From Sindora glabra (Eukaryota > Streptophyta > Magnoliopsida > Fabales > Fabaceae): a stretch of DNA of 64,000 nt. The translations under genes were made by a program, and so were the position numbers. Of the stretch, positions 13,231 to 25,205 are shown piece by piece. How positions within the stretch are numbered: position 1 is the first letter of the stretch; each line of letters starts with the position of its first letter. Location: contig CM035225.1 in the NCBI GenBank assembly GCA_020226215.1, positions 19,355,868 through 19,419,867 on the forward strand, read 5' to 3'. The notes under the pieces were generated by a model that did not search any database, had not been told where the DNA came from, and saw nothing but the letters and a program-made list of their open reading frames with translations.

Positions 13231-14199
13231 AAATTATATAGTAAAAGTAGATTCCTAACAATTATATAGTAAAAGCATTACAAAAAGCATATTCTCATTA
13301 AAAGAAATTATGGATTGGTGGGGCCTTTAGAAGAGTATCTTCCAAACTAGACTTCATCATCACTATTTGAGCTGGAATGCTATAATTGCCATGGTTCAAA
13401 TGCATGATCATAAAGTTTTTGATATTGTGGTGAAAAAAGATGTTTATGCTAATTGTTCCACATGGCAATATGCTAGACATCAGATGGTAGTTCATTTGGA
13501 TCGACATTATTAACTTAGCAAAGTATAACATGAATTTCAATCCATAAATCATAAGCTATAAAAGGATAAGTGAGAATGTGATAGGAATAATGAGGCTCAT
13601 GTTGATAATGAAATTCTTCATGAAATTGGGTGACCATACTATCTTCTCTAATTTCTTTTATAAGATACTAGTGAGAGTGAAAGGTAATCAAAATATATTG
13701 TTCAGGTACTCGAAGGCAATAGTCTACCCATTGTTGAAAAGGTTTGAAAATAGATAACCATATTTAAAAATAAGACAGTTGTGGCAGTCTTCCAATAATG
13801 CCAAGATTGAGCCAAGATAGTGAAGCATTTTTATCAAAATAGCACTCAAGAGTACAAATCCTAATTAATGCTTTCATTAGAGCACATTTTAATTTGTTAG
13901 GCTAGTTTGAGGGGGTAAGTCAGATTAATTATAGTAAAGTATGGATAATTAGGATTAATTATATGGGAATTATATTGACTATGTTTGTGGATACAAATTG
14001 CACTAAAAGGTGCAACTTGTTTTTCAAATAATTGGTGGAGAATGTCTTCTTTGATATGAAGTGGAAGATTGTGGTATGGAGGAGGTAAATTGAATGATTC
14101 TCCAATAATCATAAAAATAGGAAGAAAAATATGGATAGAGCTTGGGTTAAACACTATAAGTTTGGAAAGAAAATCTGTAAGAAAATTTCTCTTTCCTTT

Positions 14200-15200
14200 A
14201 ACATGTTTGACATCAAATTTCCATTGTTCGAACTAATTTTTCCACCAAATGAGTTATGGTTAGGGTACCATTATTATTTTTTTGTTTAAGCATTACTAGG
14301 AAAGCAGACATGTTCATTTCTATTAAGAAATAGCAGCCAACCATATGAAACTAAAATTTTTCAATTACTTTTTTTACTGTAAGAATCTCTTTGAAAGTGA
14401 AATGATAATGAATTTCACCTTCTTTGAATTTTCTACTTTGATACCTGCAGATTGCTCGATTTTTGCTTTCATCAAGTAACATAGCTCCCTAATAGTAATA
14501 GCTAGTATCTGTTTGGAGAATTCTTCTACCATCAATAGTAGGAATTTGAAAAGCTGGCAAGTTAGTTGATAATTCTTTTAATTTTTTTATTACAATAGCA
14601 TAAGAGGTTGACCAGGTTAGATGAGTCTTTTGAAGTAATTAGGCCAATGTTGACTTGTAATGGCTATGTGAGGTATAAAATCTTTGATATAATTGACCAA
14701 GCCTAAAAACTGTCAGACTTATTTGATTGAGGATGGCCCATCAGGAAATTCTTGGATTTTAGTAGTAATATGAGGTTAAAGGAAAATTTGGCCATCTTTG
14801 ATAACTAATCCAAGAAAATATATGAAAGATTGGGCTATGACCATTTTCTTTTGAGAAAATATAATTCCATACTTCTTTACAAGGGAATGGAATTATTGTA
14901 AAAGGGCTAAATGATCATCAAGATTGGAGGAAAATAGTAAAGTGTCATCAATATAGACAATCGCAGTGTGTAGGAGAGGCTCAAATATTTTGGTCATTAC
15001 TTTTTAAAATTTTGAGGGAGCATTCTTTAATTCAAATGTCATAATAGTCCATTAGTAATGAAAATTTGGAATACAAAATGCCGTTTTGAATATTTCATGC
15101 AAATGAATTTCAAGTTGCCAAAATCTTACTTTTAGATTAAATTTAGAAAAGATCTTTTCATTTAGAAGTTTTTAAAATAAGACCTCTCTCCTTGGAAGAG
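14200..15200 (-). pseudogene. Pararetroviral reverse transcriptase-RNase H remnant
   Basis: The minus strand carries a reverse transcriptase core: a CxP-type region near 15060, the YIDD catalytic box at 14944-14958, then KKYGI and FLGL motifs and a connection segment, leading into RNase H at about 14480-14200. This set of motifs is typical of Caulimoviridae (and close to Ty3 elements). The frame is interrupted several times by stops and shifts, so no functional enzyme is possible. The family call rests on the KKYGI...FLG spacing and on the upstream movement-protein and zinc-knuckle regions. Confidence 0.75.
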
Positions 15201-17949
15201 GAAATTTGATATCTACAAAAAAAAAAGGTTGAGAGGCTTAGAATTAATGCAAGTTTTTATTTGCCTCGAACTTATTTAGATCTTTTGTTGACATAGAAAG
15301 CTTGGCATGCTTATAAGGGTGTCGTTTCCTCAATGATATCTTGTTGTTTTAGCTGAGATAATTCTTCTTCAGTTAATTATTTATGGTCAGGGTGCATCCC
15401 AAAATGAGTAACTTTTGTTAGATTAATATCTTCATTCTTCTTAAATGGAAGGCAAATAAAGAAATCTTGATTGAACTATAAAGGATGTGAACACTTTTGA
15501 AGGAATTTGACATGTTTTTCAACATAGGATTGGTGGATAATTTCATTAGAAAAGGTGGAGAAATTTGCTGATAAGATTAAATTCAACTAGAACATCTCAT
15601 CTTGGACCAAATATGCCATATAATTTATGCTTGATCTCATATCTTGGGAAAAGTTTGAGTCTGATCATTTTAGAGATCTTTGTTATCATTATTAACTTTT
15701 CATTAGCTATTTTTGAATTGGCGATAAGTCTTTGTCCAATAAGAGGGTGATAAGACATCAGAATTAATCATGGAATAGGTTGTTCTAGTGTTAAAGAAGG
15801 CAGCAACTTTGGTTGGCTGGTTAAATTTATCCATAAGAATTATGGTTTTCAATAATGGAACTGTGAGCTATTCATCAGCTAGACAGGTGTCTTGCATTTG
15901 CATCATTTAACAAGGATCAAGTTTAGGAAACTCTTCTTTATCTTCTAAATTAGAATAATCAAGTTCTCTTTTGATACAAAAGACAGTGTCTGGTGTGAGC
16001 TTTTCTTCTTCTTCTTCTTCTTCATAAAGGGATTTAAGGTCATTTTCATCATTGCAAAAATGTTTTAAGATAGCTTGCTAGGATGTTTTGTAAAGGTATT
16101 ATTTAGTAAAATGACCTTTCTTTTTACAAATGAAACAGCACTCACTGTCACACTTTTCTCTATATTTCTTTCTTCTAAAGAAATGAACTTTGGTTTTTTA
16201 TTATTTAGACCGTTCAAATCTTTTCTTCTTAGAAAACTCTCGACCTATGATGAGATTAGGCCATCCATAAGCTGATCCTAGCTTTGGACTATCAAAGTTA
16301 GGTGTTACACCTAGGAATTCTTGATGTAATCGACTAAGAAATTCATCAATATTGTTTGAATTAAAATAAATCATCTGCTAATATTCACTAAGGTTCATCC
16401 AATAATCTTTCATTTTTTCTTGCATTTTGAAGGCAAATGCTTGGAAGAGTTGACCAAGAGAGCATTTTTGTTCAAGCTAGACAACAGTCATCCAGAAATA
16501 AAATTCTAGGAATTTATCTTTTCACTAGGTTAAAAGAACACCATCAAGACTAAATCTTTTAATAGAGTTAAGGAAGATATCCTTGGTGGAGGGATTATTG
16601 CCATTATTGATTCCTTCTTCAGGATGATTATAAATTCCTAAATTTTCCTCTCCAGATCCTCTTGCCATTACGATAGGAAGAGGACTTAAAAAGAGGTTTT
16701 TCATCTTTTGAGGAAGAACCATCGTTGGTAATTTTGTCAAGAAATTTTATCAGATGGTTATCTTTAAGGACTGCAATTTGCTATTTTTATTTAGGATCAA
16801 TTAGAGGTTTATGACTTTTTTTAGATATAGGGGGTGGTAAAAGTTTTGGATTTAAGGTTATGGGGGTAAAAAGGCAGCAAAGTTGTACGAGCTTTTTGTT
16901 AAGATTAGTAGTTAAGCTATTGGAGGCAGACTTGATCCTAAAAGGTTGTAAGGGAGAGTAATAAGGTGTAATCAAGGAATTTAGCTGGTCTTTTAGGATT
17001 CTCATTTAAATCTCCTTTTGAGATATTGCAAAAAATTATGCTATCGATACAAGATTCATCAGTTCCTGATGAAAGGGTTAAATTTTTGCCTCTAGTTTTG
17101 AATAAGTACAAAAATTGAAGTTTACTGCTTTTCAATCTTTCTTGCAAGCTCTTGTTAGTTATTAACAATCTAACATAATAGCTTAATTTGTGAAATAGCA
17201 TTTTTAGATTGCTAGTTTAGAGTTTGCTCAACAATTGTGGCTTCTAACTTTTAAGATCTATTGAATACTAGGTTATTCTACTTTTAATCTTTTAATCACT
17301 ATAAGTTTGCTATTCTTTTGAAACAAATTGTAACAGAGGAAAATCCTTTTCTAAATCCCATCTATCATCCTTCATCATACAAACATGTATGACAGATTCA
17401 TATTTTGAAGCAAAATATTTTACATAGTAATCAAATTTGCCAAATGGTTCGCAATAACTGTTGTGGAAGAATTTCCTTCTCCATATTCTTCCTTTAAGAG
17501 TTGTTAGAAGCATTTCTTTTTGAATTAGGGCGATCATCCTTATCATCATTTCATGCTAAGCAATCTTCACAAGTTTAAGCAAAAAAATCATACCATTTAT
17601 GGCCATTTCTTATAGTAACCTCATAAATCAACTGGCCTTCAGCATTAAAGGCATAGATTAGAACCTTTATATTGTCAGAAGTTACCATAGCTAGTGGTAA
17701 TTGTTGTGTTGCTCAGTTTGCTTGCATTACAGATTATTTTGGGAAGACTATTTCAATAGATCTATCTTCTTTGGTCTGGAAGGATGGTTCTATTATTTAG
17801 AGTAGAGCTTAGAAAGATTTATGTTTCTTATAATGCATCACCTATTTTTTAGGAAGAAAGGAAAAAAGCTCATCCCAAGAAGTTTATTTGGGGATAAAAT
17901 AGCATATGGGATCCTGATTTAGGTCAATGGTTATGTAAAGAGAGTTTTC

Positions 17950-18420
17950 ATCTTCTCTTAGGTAGGTAAGATCAATTGAGTGGGTTTAGAGATGGTAGGC
18001 AAATTAGGTATGAAGGGTGGTAACATATGCTTCATGAGTCATAGGACAACTAGTTATTAGACTTGAATTTTTAAGAAGGTGGGAAGGGTAGGATCCTTAA
18101 GAGGCATGTTAAAGTTATGAAAAATAGTGATAAAATAGTTCTAGCATTAAGAGTAGATTGTATTATAGCCAAACAAGTTTGCTGGTATTGGTCACACCTA
18201 GTATCTAAGATAATAACTCGAGATACTATTAGCAATCATTTTCTTCCATGGAAAGTAAGGGCTATTCTGATAGCACCAAAATGGATATGGGTATATCTTT
18301 CTTGATACCACTAAGGAAGAAACTCTTTTGGAAATAGAATAAAAAAAATTTGCTTAGCACGAGTGGCCTAAACTAGATGTTGGTCAAAAGAGGATATCTA
18401 GATATATTCTTTGACATTAT
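17950..18420 (-). pseudogene. Pararetroviral movement-protein remnant (30K family)
   Basis: The minus strand has a segment reading HFGAIRIALTFHGRK followed by a DTR motif, then an LNARTI block. This matches the central part of plant-virus 30K movement proteins, which enlarge plasmodesmata for cell-to-cell movement. Several stop codons interrupt the frame. Its position upstream of the capsid and polymerase regions fits the caulimovirid gene order. Confidence 0.65.
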
Positions 18421-18978
18421 GCTATTTAGGTTTCAAGAAGGGTTTAATAACTCTGGTTAGTGTGGTTTATTGTTGTTTCTCAAAAACTTTATAAGGATTT
18501 ATAAGAGGTTGTTAAGAGACTAGAATTTTACTATGCTCAAAAAGATAAGATGCTTCATAAAGATAGTTTAACTTTTGAGTTGTAAACTTTTTAAATAAAG
18601 AAGTTTTTAAAGGTAGAAAATATTTCAAAGAAGATGTAGAGGGTCTGGAAGAAGTGGACTTAGAGCGAGTTAACTAGTGAGGCATGGTGGCAAAATTACT
18701 TCTAAGAAAAAGATGATAGTGATTTTAGAAGGTGAGTAAACAGCCCAAGACACATACGCTATCCTTAACGCCAAACTCTCAAGGATACTATACTCTTCAT
18801 TCTAAAATTTCACTCATGTTTAAGCACTTAATTATATAGAGAACTATTTGTTTTTTATGTGGAAAATCAGACAAGGCTACAACCACAGAGCATACACAAT
18901 TAGTTTAGAAGTATTAGCAAATCTCTCAACAAAAGCACCATACATAGTTAGTTCAGATTGCTAATAACCAATAAGAGT

Positions 18979-19042
18979 TTGCTATTTATAGAAAAATAGT
19001 TACATAATTAAACAAACTAAGACAGTACTATAATTTCTCGAC
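18979..19042 (+). repeat. 64-bp direct repeat, right copy (viral segment)
   Basis: Partner of 13167-13230 (see that entry). Gag of the host element resumes about 10 bases beyond it. Confidence 0.8.
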
Positions 19043-19051
19043 CAAGACTCA

Positions 19052-19920
19052 TAGGCATATTGGAAGAATATACTTAAACATTTTTTTAATAAATACTTCT
19101 TGCACTATAAAACAAAATGGTTTAAAAAGTAAATCTCTTCATTTTCCCAAAAAGATAGTGAAACCTTTACTAAGCCTAAGAAAGATTTATAGAGTTGTTA
19201 AACATGTGTCCATACCGTATGTATGAAATTTTGCATTTAGTTATCTATTTTTATGATGAACTTAAAATTAAGGAATGCTAATTTATTAAAATGATATATG
19301 ATAAGGAATCTTTTCAAAAAAACCTTGAGGAAGCTACACAATACCTTAATGATCTTGTTAAAAAAGCTTATAGCTGGATTAGACCTAATGCTACTAATAG
19401 CACTTATAAACCATGAGTAATTGGAATCTAGCATTTTTGAGAAAAGATAACCTTAAGGCCTAAGTAGTAGCCTTAACTAATAAGTTAGAAGCTATAAAAA
19501 ACTACAGATAATAGAGACTTCCATATAACTGCACAGGTTAAGTAACAAGGTAATTTTTTTTAGTGGAATGATAGGATATCTAGCCTAAAATTGCCTTACT
19601 TTAAGTGAGATTAGAGTGATATATGAGGAAAAATGTAATGCCATAAAGACATTTAAGAAAGTTTACTTAAAAATAAACAATCACAATTAGAAGAACCACC
19701 TAAACTTTAGTTGGAGATTAAATATCAAATAGCTTACATCATTCAATAATCAATGGAAGACTAAGGCACAACTACCAAGGTCCTACCTTTTCTTTTTCTT
19801 TGGAAGCAACTTTACAAGCATTCATGGAAGCATAAAATAAAGCTCATTAAAAGTTTGAAAGTGTGCTCCCATAAGTGGTAGAAAAGCATAAAGAGATTTA
19901 AAGATAAATCACCAAACTAG
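19052..19920 (+). pseudogene. Ty3 gag, 3' fragment
   Basis: After the viral insertion the plus strand continues gag. An FFNKYFLHYKT peptide (near 19086) corresponds to the gag 'FLxKFFPxxRT' block. SETFTK follows, and then EEATQYLNDL (near 19325) corresponds to 'EEAWDYLNDLA'. Frame breaks and stops are frequent. Similarity fades after about 19400, and the later part is assigned mainly by position. Confidence 0.7.
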
Positions 19921-20359
19921 TTAATGATATATAAGAGTGAGTAAATTTTACTTTTCAACCTCAATCCAATATAAAGGAGCAACAAATGGCATACACTACT
20001 ACATTAAACTCTCAAAATATCAAAAGTGTTTATGCCATTACACTTTAAAGTAACAAAGTACAAAAGAATGTTCCAATTTAAATGCTTTTCCTTCAAACCT
20101 TTAAATCTAGAAGGAATATTTTGGAAAACTTAGGTGAGATCCTAAAAAACTTGCAACAAGTTAATGTTAACCATCTTTGGTTACATGTGATTAAGTAGGT
20201 ACAAACTTATGCTAAGATTATTAAAGATTTATCTTTTTTAAAGAAAAAGCATCATGTTAAGAAGATTGTATTCTTAATAGAAAGAGTGACTATGATGATT
20301 AAACAAATGACATTATTGATGTATAAAGATTTAGGATGTTTGACAATCATTTGTTGTAT

Positions 20360-20640
20360 TAGGACATAAAAGTTGAATGAAGCTCTACTAAATTTAGGGT
20401 TAGGTGTAAATCTCATGCCCTGTTCAATTTATCAGTGCTTAGGGTTTAGAGAGATCAAACTAATATTTATGGTGCTATAGCTGGTTAACAATTTAATAAA
20501 ATGACCAAGAGGAATAGTTGTACTTTAAATTGATAAATTTTATTATCCCATTGATTTTTGGGTCTTAGACATTTAATCTACATCTCACATTAGGTATAAG
20601 ATCCTAATCATCTTAGCAAGACCTTTCCTTGCTATAGTTA
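20360..20640 (+). pseudogene. Ty3 aspartic protease remnant
   Basis: The plus strand encodes LLNLGLGVNLMP (near 20385), matching the plant Ty3 protease 'LLDLGASVNLMPYSVY'. Next come LV-N-LIK-PRGIV, YYP-FLVLD and RPFLA segments, the usual retropepsin tail. The catalytic Asp is replaced by Asn (AAT at 20391-20393). Frame breaks are present. No reverse transcriptase sequence follows. Confidence 0.75.
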
Positions 20641-21979
20641 ATGCTCTTATCAATTTAAAAAATGGTCTTATGAAACTTTCATTTTAAAATATGACTTTGG
20701 AAGTAAATATTTTTCATATTGCAAAATAATTGCAAGAAAAAGATGATTGTAATAAATATGACTTATATGATTAATCAAGTTTTATCTTTCCTTATTATTT
20801 ATTTTTCTTTCTTTTATTTCATACCATACATTTTCTTTGTCTTTATTAAGTTGTTTGTTTGGTTTTTCTAGCTATTTCATTTTATTCATAAAAGTCATAA
20901 AGCCTTTTCTTTGCTTTAGTTTCCCCTCCTTTCTATTTCTCTATGATAGTGAGGACATTGTTTAGTTTAGGTTAGGGGTGGTATGCCTTTGCATAATATA
21001 TATATATTAAAAATGAGTTTGGGAACATTGCATGGGTGACAAGTTTAAAATGAAAATTTTTGCTTTGTTATTTAGGTATAATTCCAAATAATTTAGTTTG
21101 AGCCACTTTTTCTATTTTAATTGTTAGATATTAATTTTTGAAACATGTTTGTGCATTTCTTAGCCTTGTGATAAGATTAATGGTCAATACGTATAGTTAA
21201 ATTTTTTTTCAAATTCTACAACATATATTTTTGTCTTGCACATTTTTTATGGTGAGTAAAAAGAAATGAGAAAACAACTTACAAGCTTGTATTAATTAGT
21301 TGAACTAGTTAACTTGGTACTTAGAACATGACCTTATGATTGATAGTGTGACTTACCAAGAGATAATATGCTCTATTTGAAAGATAAAATGGTCTATCTT
21401 TGAATTTTTTTTTAGCATTGAGAATTTTACAAAGATTTTCCTGTGAAAAATATGAAAAATTAAGTAGAAAAAAGAAAAAATGGAAAATGAATTAAAAAGA
21501 AGAAGAAGAAAAAAAAAGAAAGGAAGAAAATAATTTCCAATTTAAAAGAAAAGAAAGAAGTTTTATAATGATTATGGTCAAAATTCCAAGTAAGCATGGT
21601 GCTTATCTTGTAATCAATGTTTGACCTATTTTTTTGCCTTAAAAAAGGTAGCTTTTTCTTAAGTTTTTATCTACTTTTTAACCCTATGAGTGAAATCTTT
21701 TACATTAATTATCTTAATATACTTGCATGGGAGAATATGGGGTTAAGGCTATTCCTTAAATAATTTTTAAAAGTTTTATACATTGTGGCTAGTGATAAGA
21801 AAGTTATGTCTTAGCACGTGCATAAGTATGATTTTGAAAGTTTAATTGAAATAATATTAATAGAATTTACAATTTCACTCAGAAAATTTTGCTAGTTTAT
21901 TTTTGATCTAGTCGTCATGTTGTGCTTCCTAAGTTTTGCTTAATTTGCTAAAGAACTAACAATTATCTAGTTTGGGTTA
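20641..21979 (+). other. 3' untranslated part of the Ty3 element
   Basis: AT-rich, non-coding. A 'gaggacattgtttag...ggggtgg' block near 20950 resembles the 'GACAATGTTTAAGTTTGGGGG' signature that ends the coding part of Athila/Tat-type elements. There is no clear polypurine tract directly before the 3' LTR. Confidence 0.5.
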
Positions 21980-23180
21980 TGATAAGTGCATGAAAATAAG
22001 TTTTAAATTAATTTTATTTGTGACATTATTTTGGATTTATGAGAAATAAATATGACATTATCATATAATTGTTTCATAAATGCCATTACTAATCTTTTTA
22101 TACTTTTAGATTGTAAAAACCAACTTAGCTATGTGTTAATAATGAATTTGGTCAAGTTACTATTTTGATACATTTTAGAAAACTAACTCAATTTGGTATT
22201 AACAATTAATTAAGATGAATTTAAGGAAGTTGACTTAGGTATACATCAGCAATGAACTTGGTCAAGATTGAATTAGCTGTGAGGCAACTATAAATTTAAG
22301 GATGTTGACTCATGGTTGAGTTAACAATAAATATGGTCAAGCAATTGTCAAGATATATCTAAAGGAGTGCAAGTTAATTTTGGAAATTCTTAGACTCCCA
22401 TTCACAATAAATTGAAACCTTAGCTAGCCATTCAACACACCATTCTCCATTCAAATCTTACATCTTTCTTATACTTTCTTCTTGGAATTTATGAAAATCC
22501 TCTTTAAGTTAGGTTAGAATTCTTATAAGGCTTGAGATGACCCTTTATGTGTAATATTTTATTTTTCTACTTTGATTCCTTTTCAAAATTTATAATATCT
22601 ATAAATGAGTTTATATTCAAAACTTTTCATTATCTTCATTTTTTTAATAATCCAAAGATTTTTTTTTTCAATTTCATATAAATTCAATTATAGTTTTTTT
22701 TATGTGGCATTGTTTAAATATAATTGTTACTAGTTGAATAGTTTTATACATTAATTCTTTATTACAATATTGTCAATTTGATATATTATTGATTTTGGAT
22801 AACATAAAAGATATTTTTTTATATGTTTTAAACTTAGTAAGAGTTTGTTCATATATCTAATACATGCAAATTTTTTAATGGATTTCAAACACATATGTTC
22901 CAATTGTTTGTTTGGGATGTGAAATAATAATTAAGATTTAATTGATTTAAAGTAGGGAATGTATATATAAAATATAATGGTGATTCAATGCCTTATTCTA
23001 TTAATATTAAATTTCTTGTTATATTTAAAATTTTATGCAAATCAATTTTTCTGATAAATCACATTATTAAACTTTAATATTGTTTCTTTACTTTACTAAC
23101 TTACTTTGTTAAGTTCTTCCTCTTGGAATCAACGCTTAAATCTATTTTACTATAATCGTAATATATTTTAAGCATAATTA
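21980..23180 (+). repeat. 3' LTR of the gag-protease Ty3 element
   Basis: Partner of 11310-12476. It starts TGATAAGTGCAT and ends GCATAATTA, with the final C of CA changed to T. The 5-bp flank GTGGA matches ATGGA on the far side except for one base. Confidence 0.85.
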
Positions 23181-23376
23181 GTGGATCAAATTTAAACTAT
23201 TCTAAGCTATTAAAAAGAAACCAATTTAGTAATCAAATGTAGATTCAATCATGTAAATATGGTTCCTTGAGGGACTTTAGGTATAGGATTATGAAGTACT
23301 AGTACATATCAAATGGAAGAATTCTTGATTCGTTATGTCAAAGGCCTATCACTTTGGAATGATTAACTAGGTTCAT

Positions 23377-23458
23377 TGTGAACACATCTATTCCTTTGTT
23401 ACAACTATATCTATTATATCCTATTAAATAAATAACTTAGAAAGCATTGTACATACAC
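23377..23458 (+). repeat. Direct repeat left of the CACTA-like element
   Basis: About 80 bp ('acatctattcctttgttaca ... agaaagcattgtaca') that recurs at 25126-25205 with several differences. It abuts the CACTA-like terminus at 23456. Confidence 0.75.
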
Positions 23459-25128
23459 TACTATAAAAAAGTTTATTAACATTGTGTGTATAGAGAATTT
23501 CATATTAGAATATGACTAACATTTTATCAAGCATTGTGGTAAATATCCTATGATATTAGTTACAAAATTATCATGACAAAGGAAAGTAATGTTAGTTTCT
23601 ATACCAAAAAAAATCATAGTCATTTCTTATACGATAAACTACTTAGTAATCAGTGCAACGTTGAAGATGTTATTTTCTAATAAGTAACCAATGTGAAATA
23701 TTTGCCAAACAATTTTTTTAAATTGGTTTTTGGCTTTCTTGCTAGGATATTTATACTTAAATTGAGTAAACTTAGTATTCAACACAAAAATATGTATTTT
23801 GAATTAAAAATTTTGAAAAGTTATAACCTCACATTTCTTTATCCATTTAGAGCAAATTTTATGTCAGTTTCATATAACTTTTCTTAATTTATCTATCTAT
23901 GCCCCTTCCTAAAATCATGAAACATGACTATTTCCATGGATTTTTTTCCATTTTCTCCATTTTTTGTTATTTTTTGACTACTTCAATTTTAACTACAATA
24001 TTTTGTTAAATCTATAATAAGTATCTACATTTAGATACAACCTTAAAAGTTATAAAAGGAAAACACAAACCAAAATCTATTAAAATCCTATGCAAAAAAA
24101 TCATAAAAATTGATAAGACAAAGATTTGAGAGAAATAGAAGTTAGAACACGCAATTTTTATGTTTTGAATTTGTATACATTTGCTTTATGCTTGATATTA
24201 ATTAAAAAAGTATTAATAGCTTACTAATATGTAATGGACGATAAAAGAATATCTAAACTTCTATAAAGGGAGTTAGATGAAGATGAAAATTAAACCTGAG
24301 AACAAATAAAAAGAAAAGTGAAAGCAATAATGAGAAAAATAACAAGATATGCTTTATTTATAGTGTAAAAATATTATTGTGTTAATAGTTCTTACTAAAC
24401 TTTAATATATTTAGATGTTAGTTATTTTTAAAATCGATATCTTAGGTTTCCTTATTTTTCTAGCAACCTTCAAATACTATACATTTTAATGTTGGTTATG
24501 TGAAAAATTGACATCTTATATTTCTTAATAATTTAAAAAATGACACTACATCCAAATAGATGTTGATTAATTCTAAAATTGATACCTCATGTTTCCTCAT
24601 TTTTCAAATAATCTTTAAATATTATATATTATGATGTCAATTTAGTGAAAAGCCTATGCTTAAGTTTTTTATAATTTTAAAAATGAAATCGCATCCAAAT
24701 AGACATTGGTTAATTTTAAAAATAACATATTAAATTTTTTTATTTTTTTTAATAACCTTCAAATGTCATATATTATGATGTCAATTAAGCAAAAAACTAT
24801 CATTTTAAGTTTTCTAACAATTGCAAAAATTCTACCACATCTAAATAGATGTCAATTAATTCTAAAACTAATGTTTTAAGTTTCTTTATTTTCCCACCAT
24901 CCTTTAAATGTTATACCTTATGACATTGGTTAAATAATAAATCATTATCTGAAGTTTCTCAAAAATTTCAAAAATATTACTGCATCAAAATATATATCTA
25001 TCATATTTCCTAATTCTCATCTTAGTACTCTTAATAATTTTAAATATGTCATTGCATTAATATAACTATCATTTTTATCTCTTATCAAAATCTATCCATT
25101 AATGTGGAATTACAATTCTATAATAGTG
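23456..25128. mobile_element. Non-autonomous CACTA-like element
   Basis: The left end is CACTACTATAAAA (23456-23468) and the right end TTCTATAATAGTG (25116-25128), whose reverse complement CACTATTATAGAA matches at 11 of 13 positions. The flanks are ATA and ACA, an imperfect 3-bp duplication. The inside has no coding similarity but carries tandem subterminal-type repeats at 24410-25060. The CACTACTATAAAA end is shared with the right end of the 46.3-49.6 kb element, which supports the family call. Confidence 0.65.
24410..25060. repeat. About 145-bp tandem repeats, four diverged copies
   Basis: Units begin near 24414, 24560, 24702 and 24848 with 'ATGTTRRTTAATTYTAAAA'-like sequence. Each unit holds two halves of about 73 bp, similar to the 73-bp array at 9961-10180. 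Repeats like this are typical of CACTA subterminal regions. Confidence 0.7.
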
Positions 25129-25205
25129 ACATCTATTCCTTTATTGCAATTATATTTGTAAGATCTCATTGAAAAAATAATTTAGAAAGCATTATACACT
25201 TATTT
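25126..25205 (+). repeat. Direct repeat right of the CACTA-like element
   Basis: Partner of 23377-23458, starting right at the element's GTG end. It is far too long to be a normal 3-bp CACTA target duplication. Confidence 0.75.

Larger units (their letters stand above)
13053..19050 (-). mobile_element. Endogenous pararetrovirus fragment (caulimovirid), broken
   Basis: On the minus strand, from 18.7 down to 13.3 kb, recognisable Caulimoviridae domains appear in viral order. They are a 30K-type movement protein (about 18420-17950), a capsid region (about 17550-16150) with a CX2CX4H zinc knuckle lacking its last cysteine (16099-16143), an aspartic protease (15765-15815) and reverse transcriptase with a YIDD box (14944-14958). 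RNase H and a downstream region follow to about 13300. Order and wording resemble florendovirus or petuvirus relatives; genus is not certain. Many stop codons and frameshifts exist, including a stop three codons after the first candidate Met (near 18684), and the protease Asp is Asn. It cannot encode a working virus. It is nested in gag of the Ty3 element. Confidence 0.8.
11310..23180 (+). mobile_element. Ty3-type LTR retrotransposon with gag-protease only (TR-GAG-like)
   Basis: Two direct LTRs (11310-12476 and 21980-23180) start TGATAA and end in TAATCA or TAATTA. They are flanked by ATGGA (11305-11309) and GTGGA (23181-23185), a 5-bp target duplication with one change. The 5' LTR is followed by TTTGGTGCTATTGCTAAG, a decayed form of the TTTGGCGCCGTTGCCGGG primer site of Athila/Tat-type elements. 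Plus-strand gag remnants lie at 12795-13052 and 19052-19920, and protease at 20360-20640. No reverse transcriptase, RNase H or integrase follows before the 3' LTR, so the copy was probably non-autonomous. The gag is interrupted by a minus-strand pararetrovirus fragment. All frames are broken. Confidence 0.85.

Noticed and set aside
18290..18312. TGGTATCAAG on the minus strand as the viral primer-binding site
   Set aside because: It lies inside the movement-protein region, not upstream of the first frame, and the match is short.
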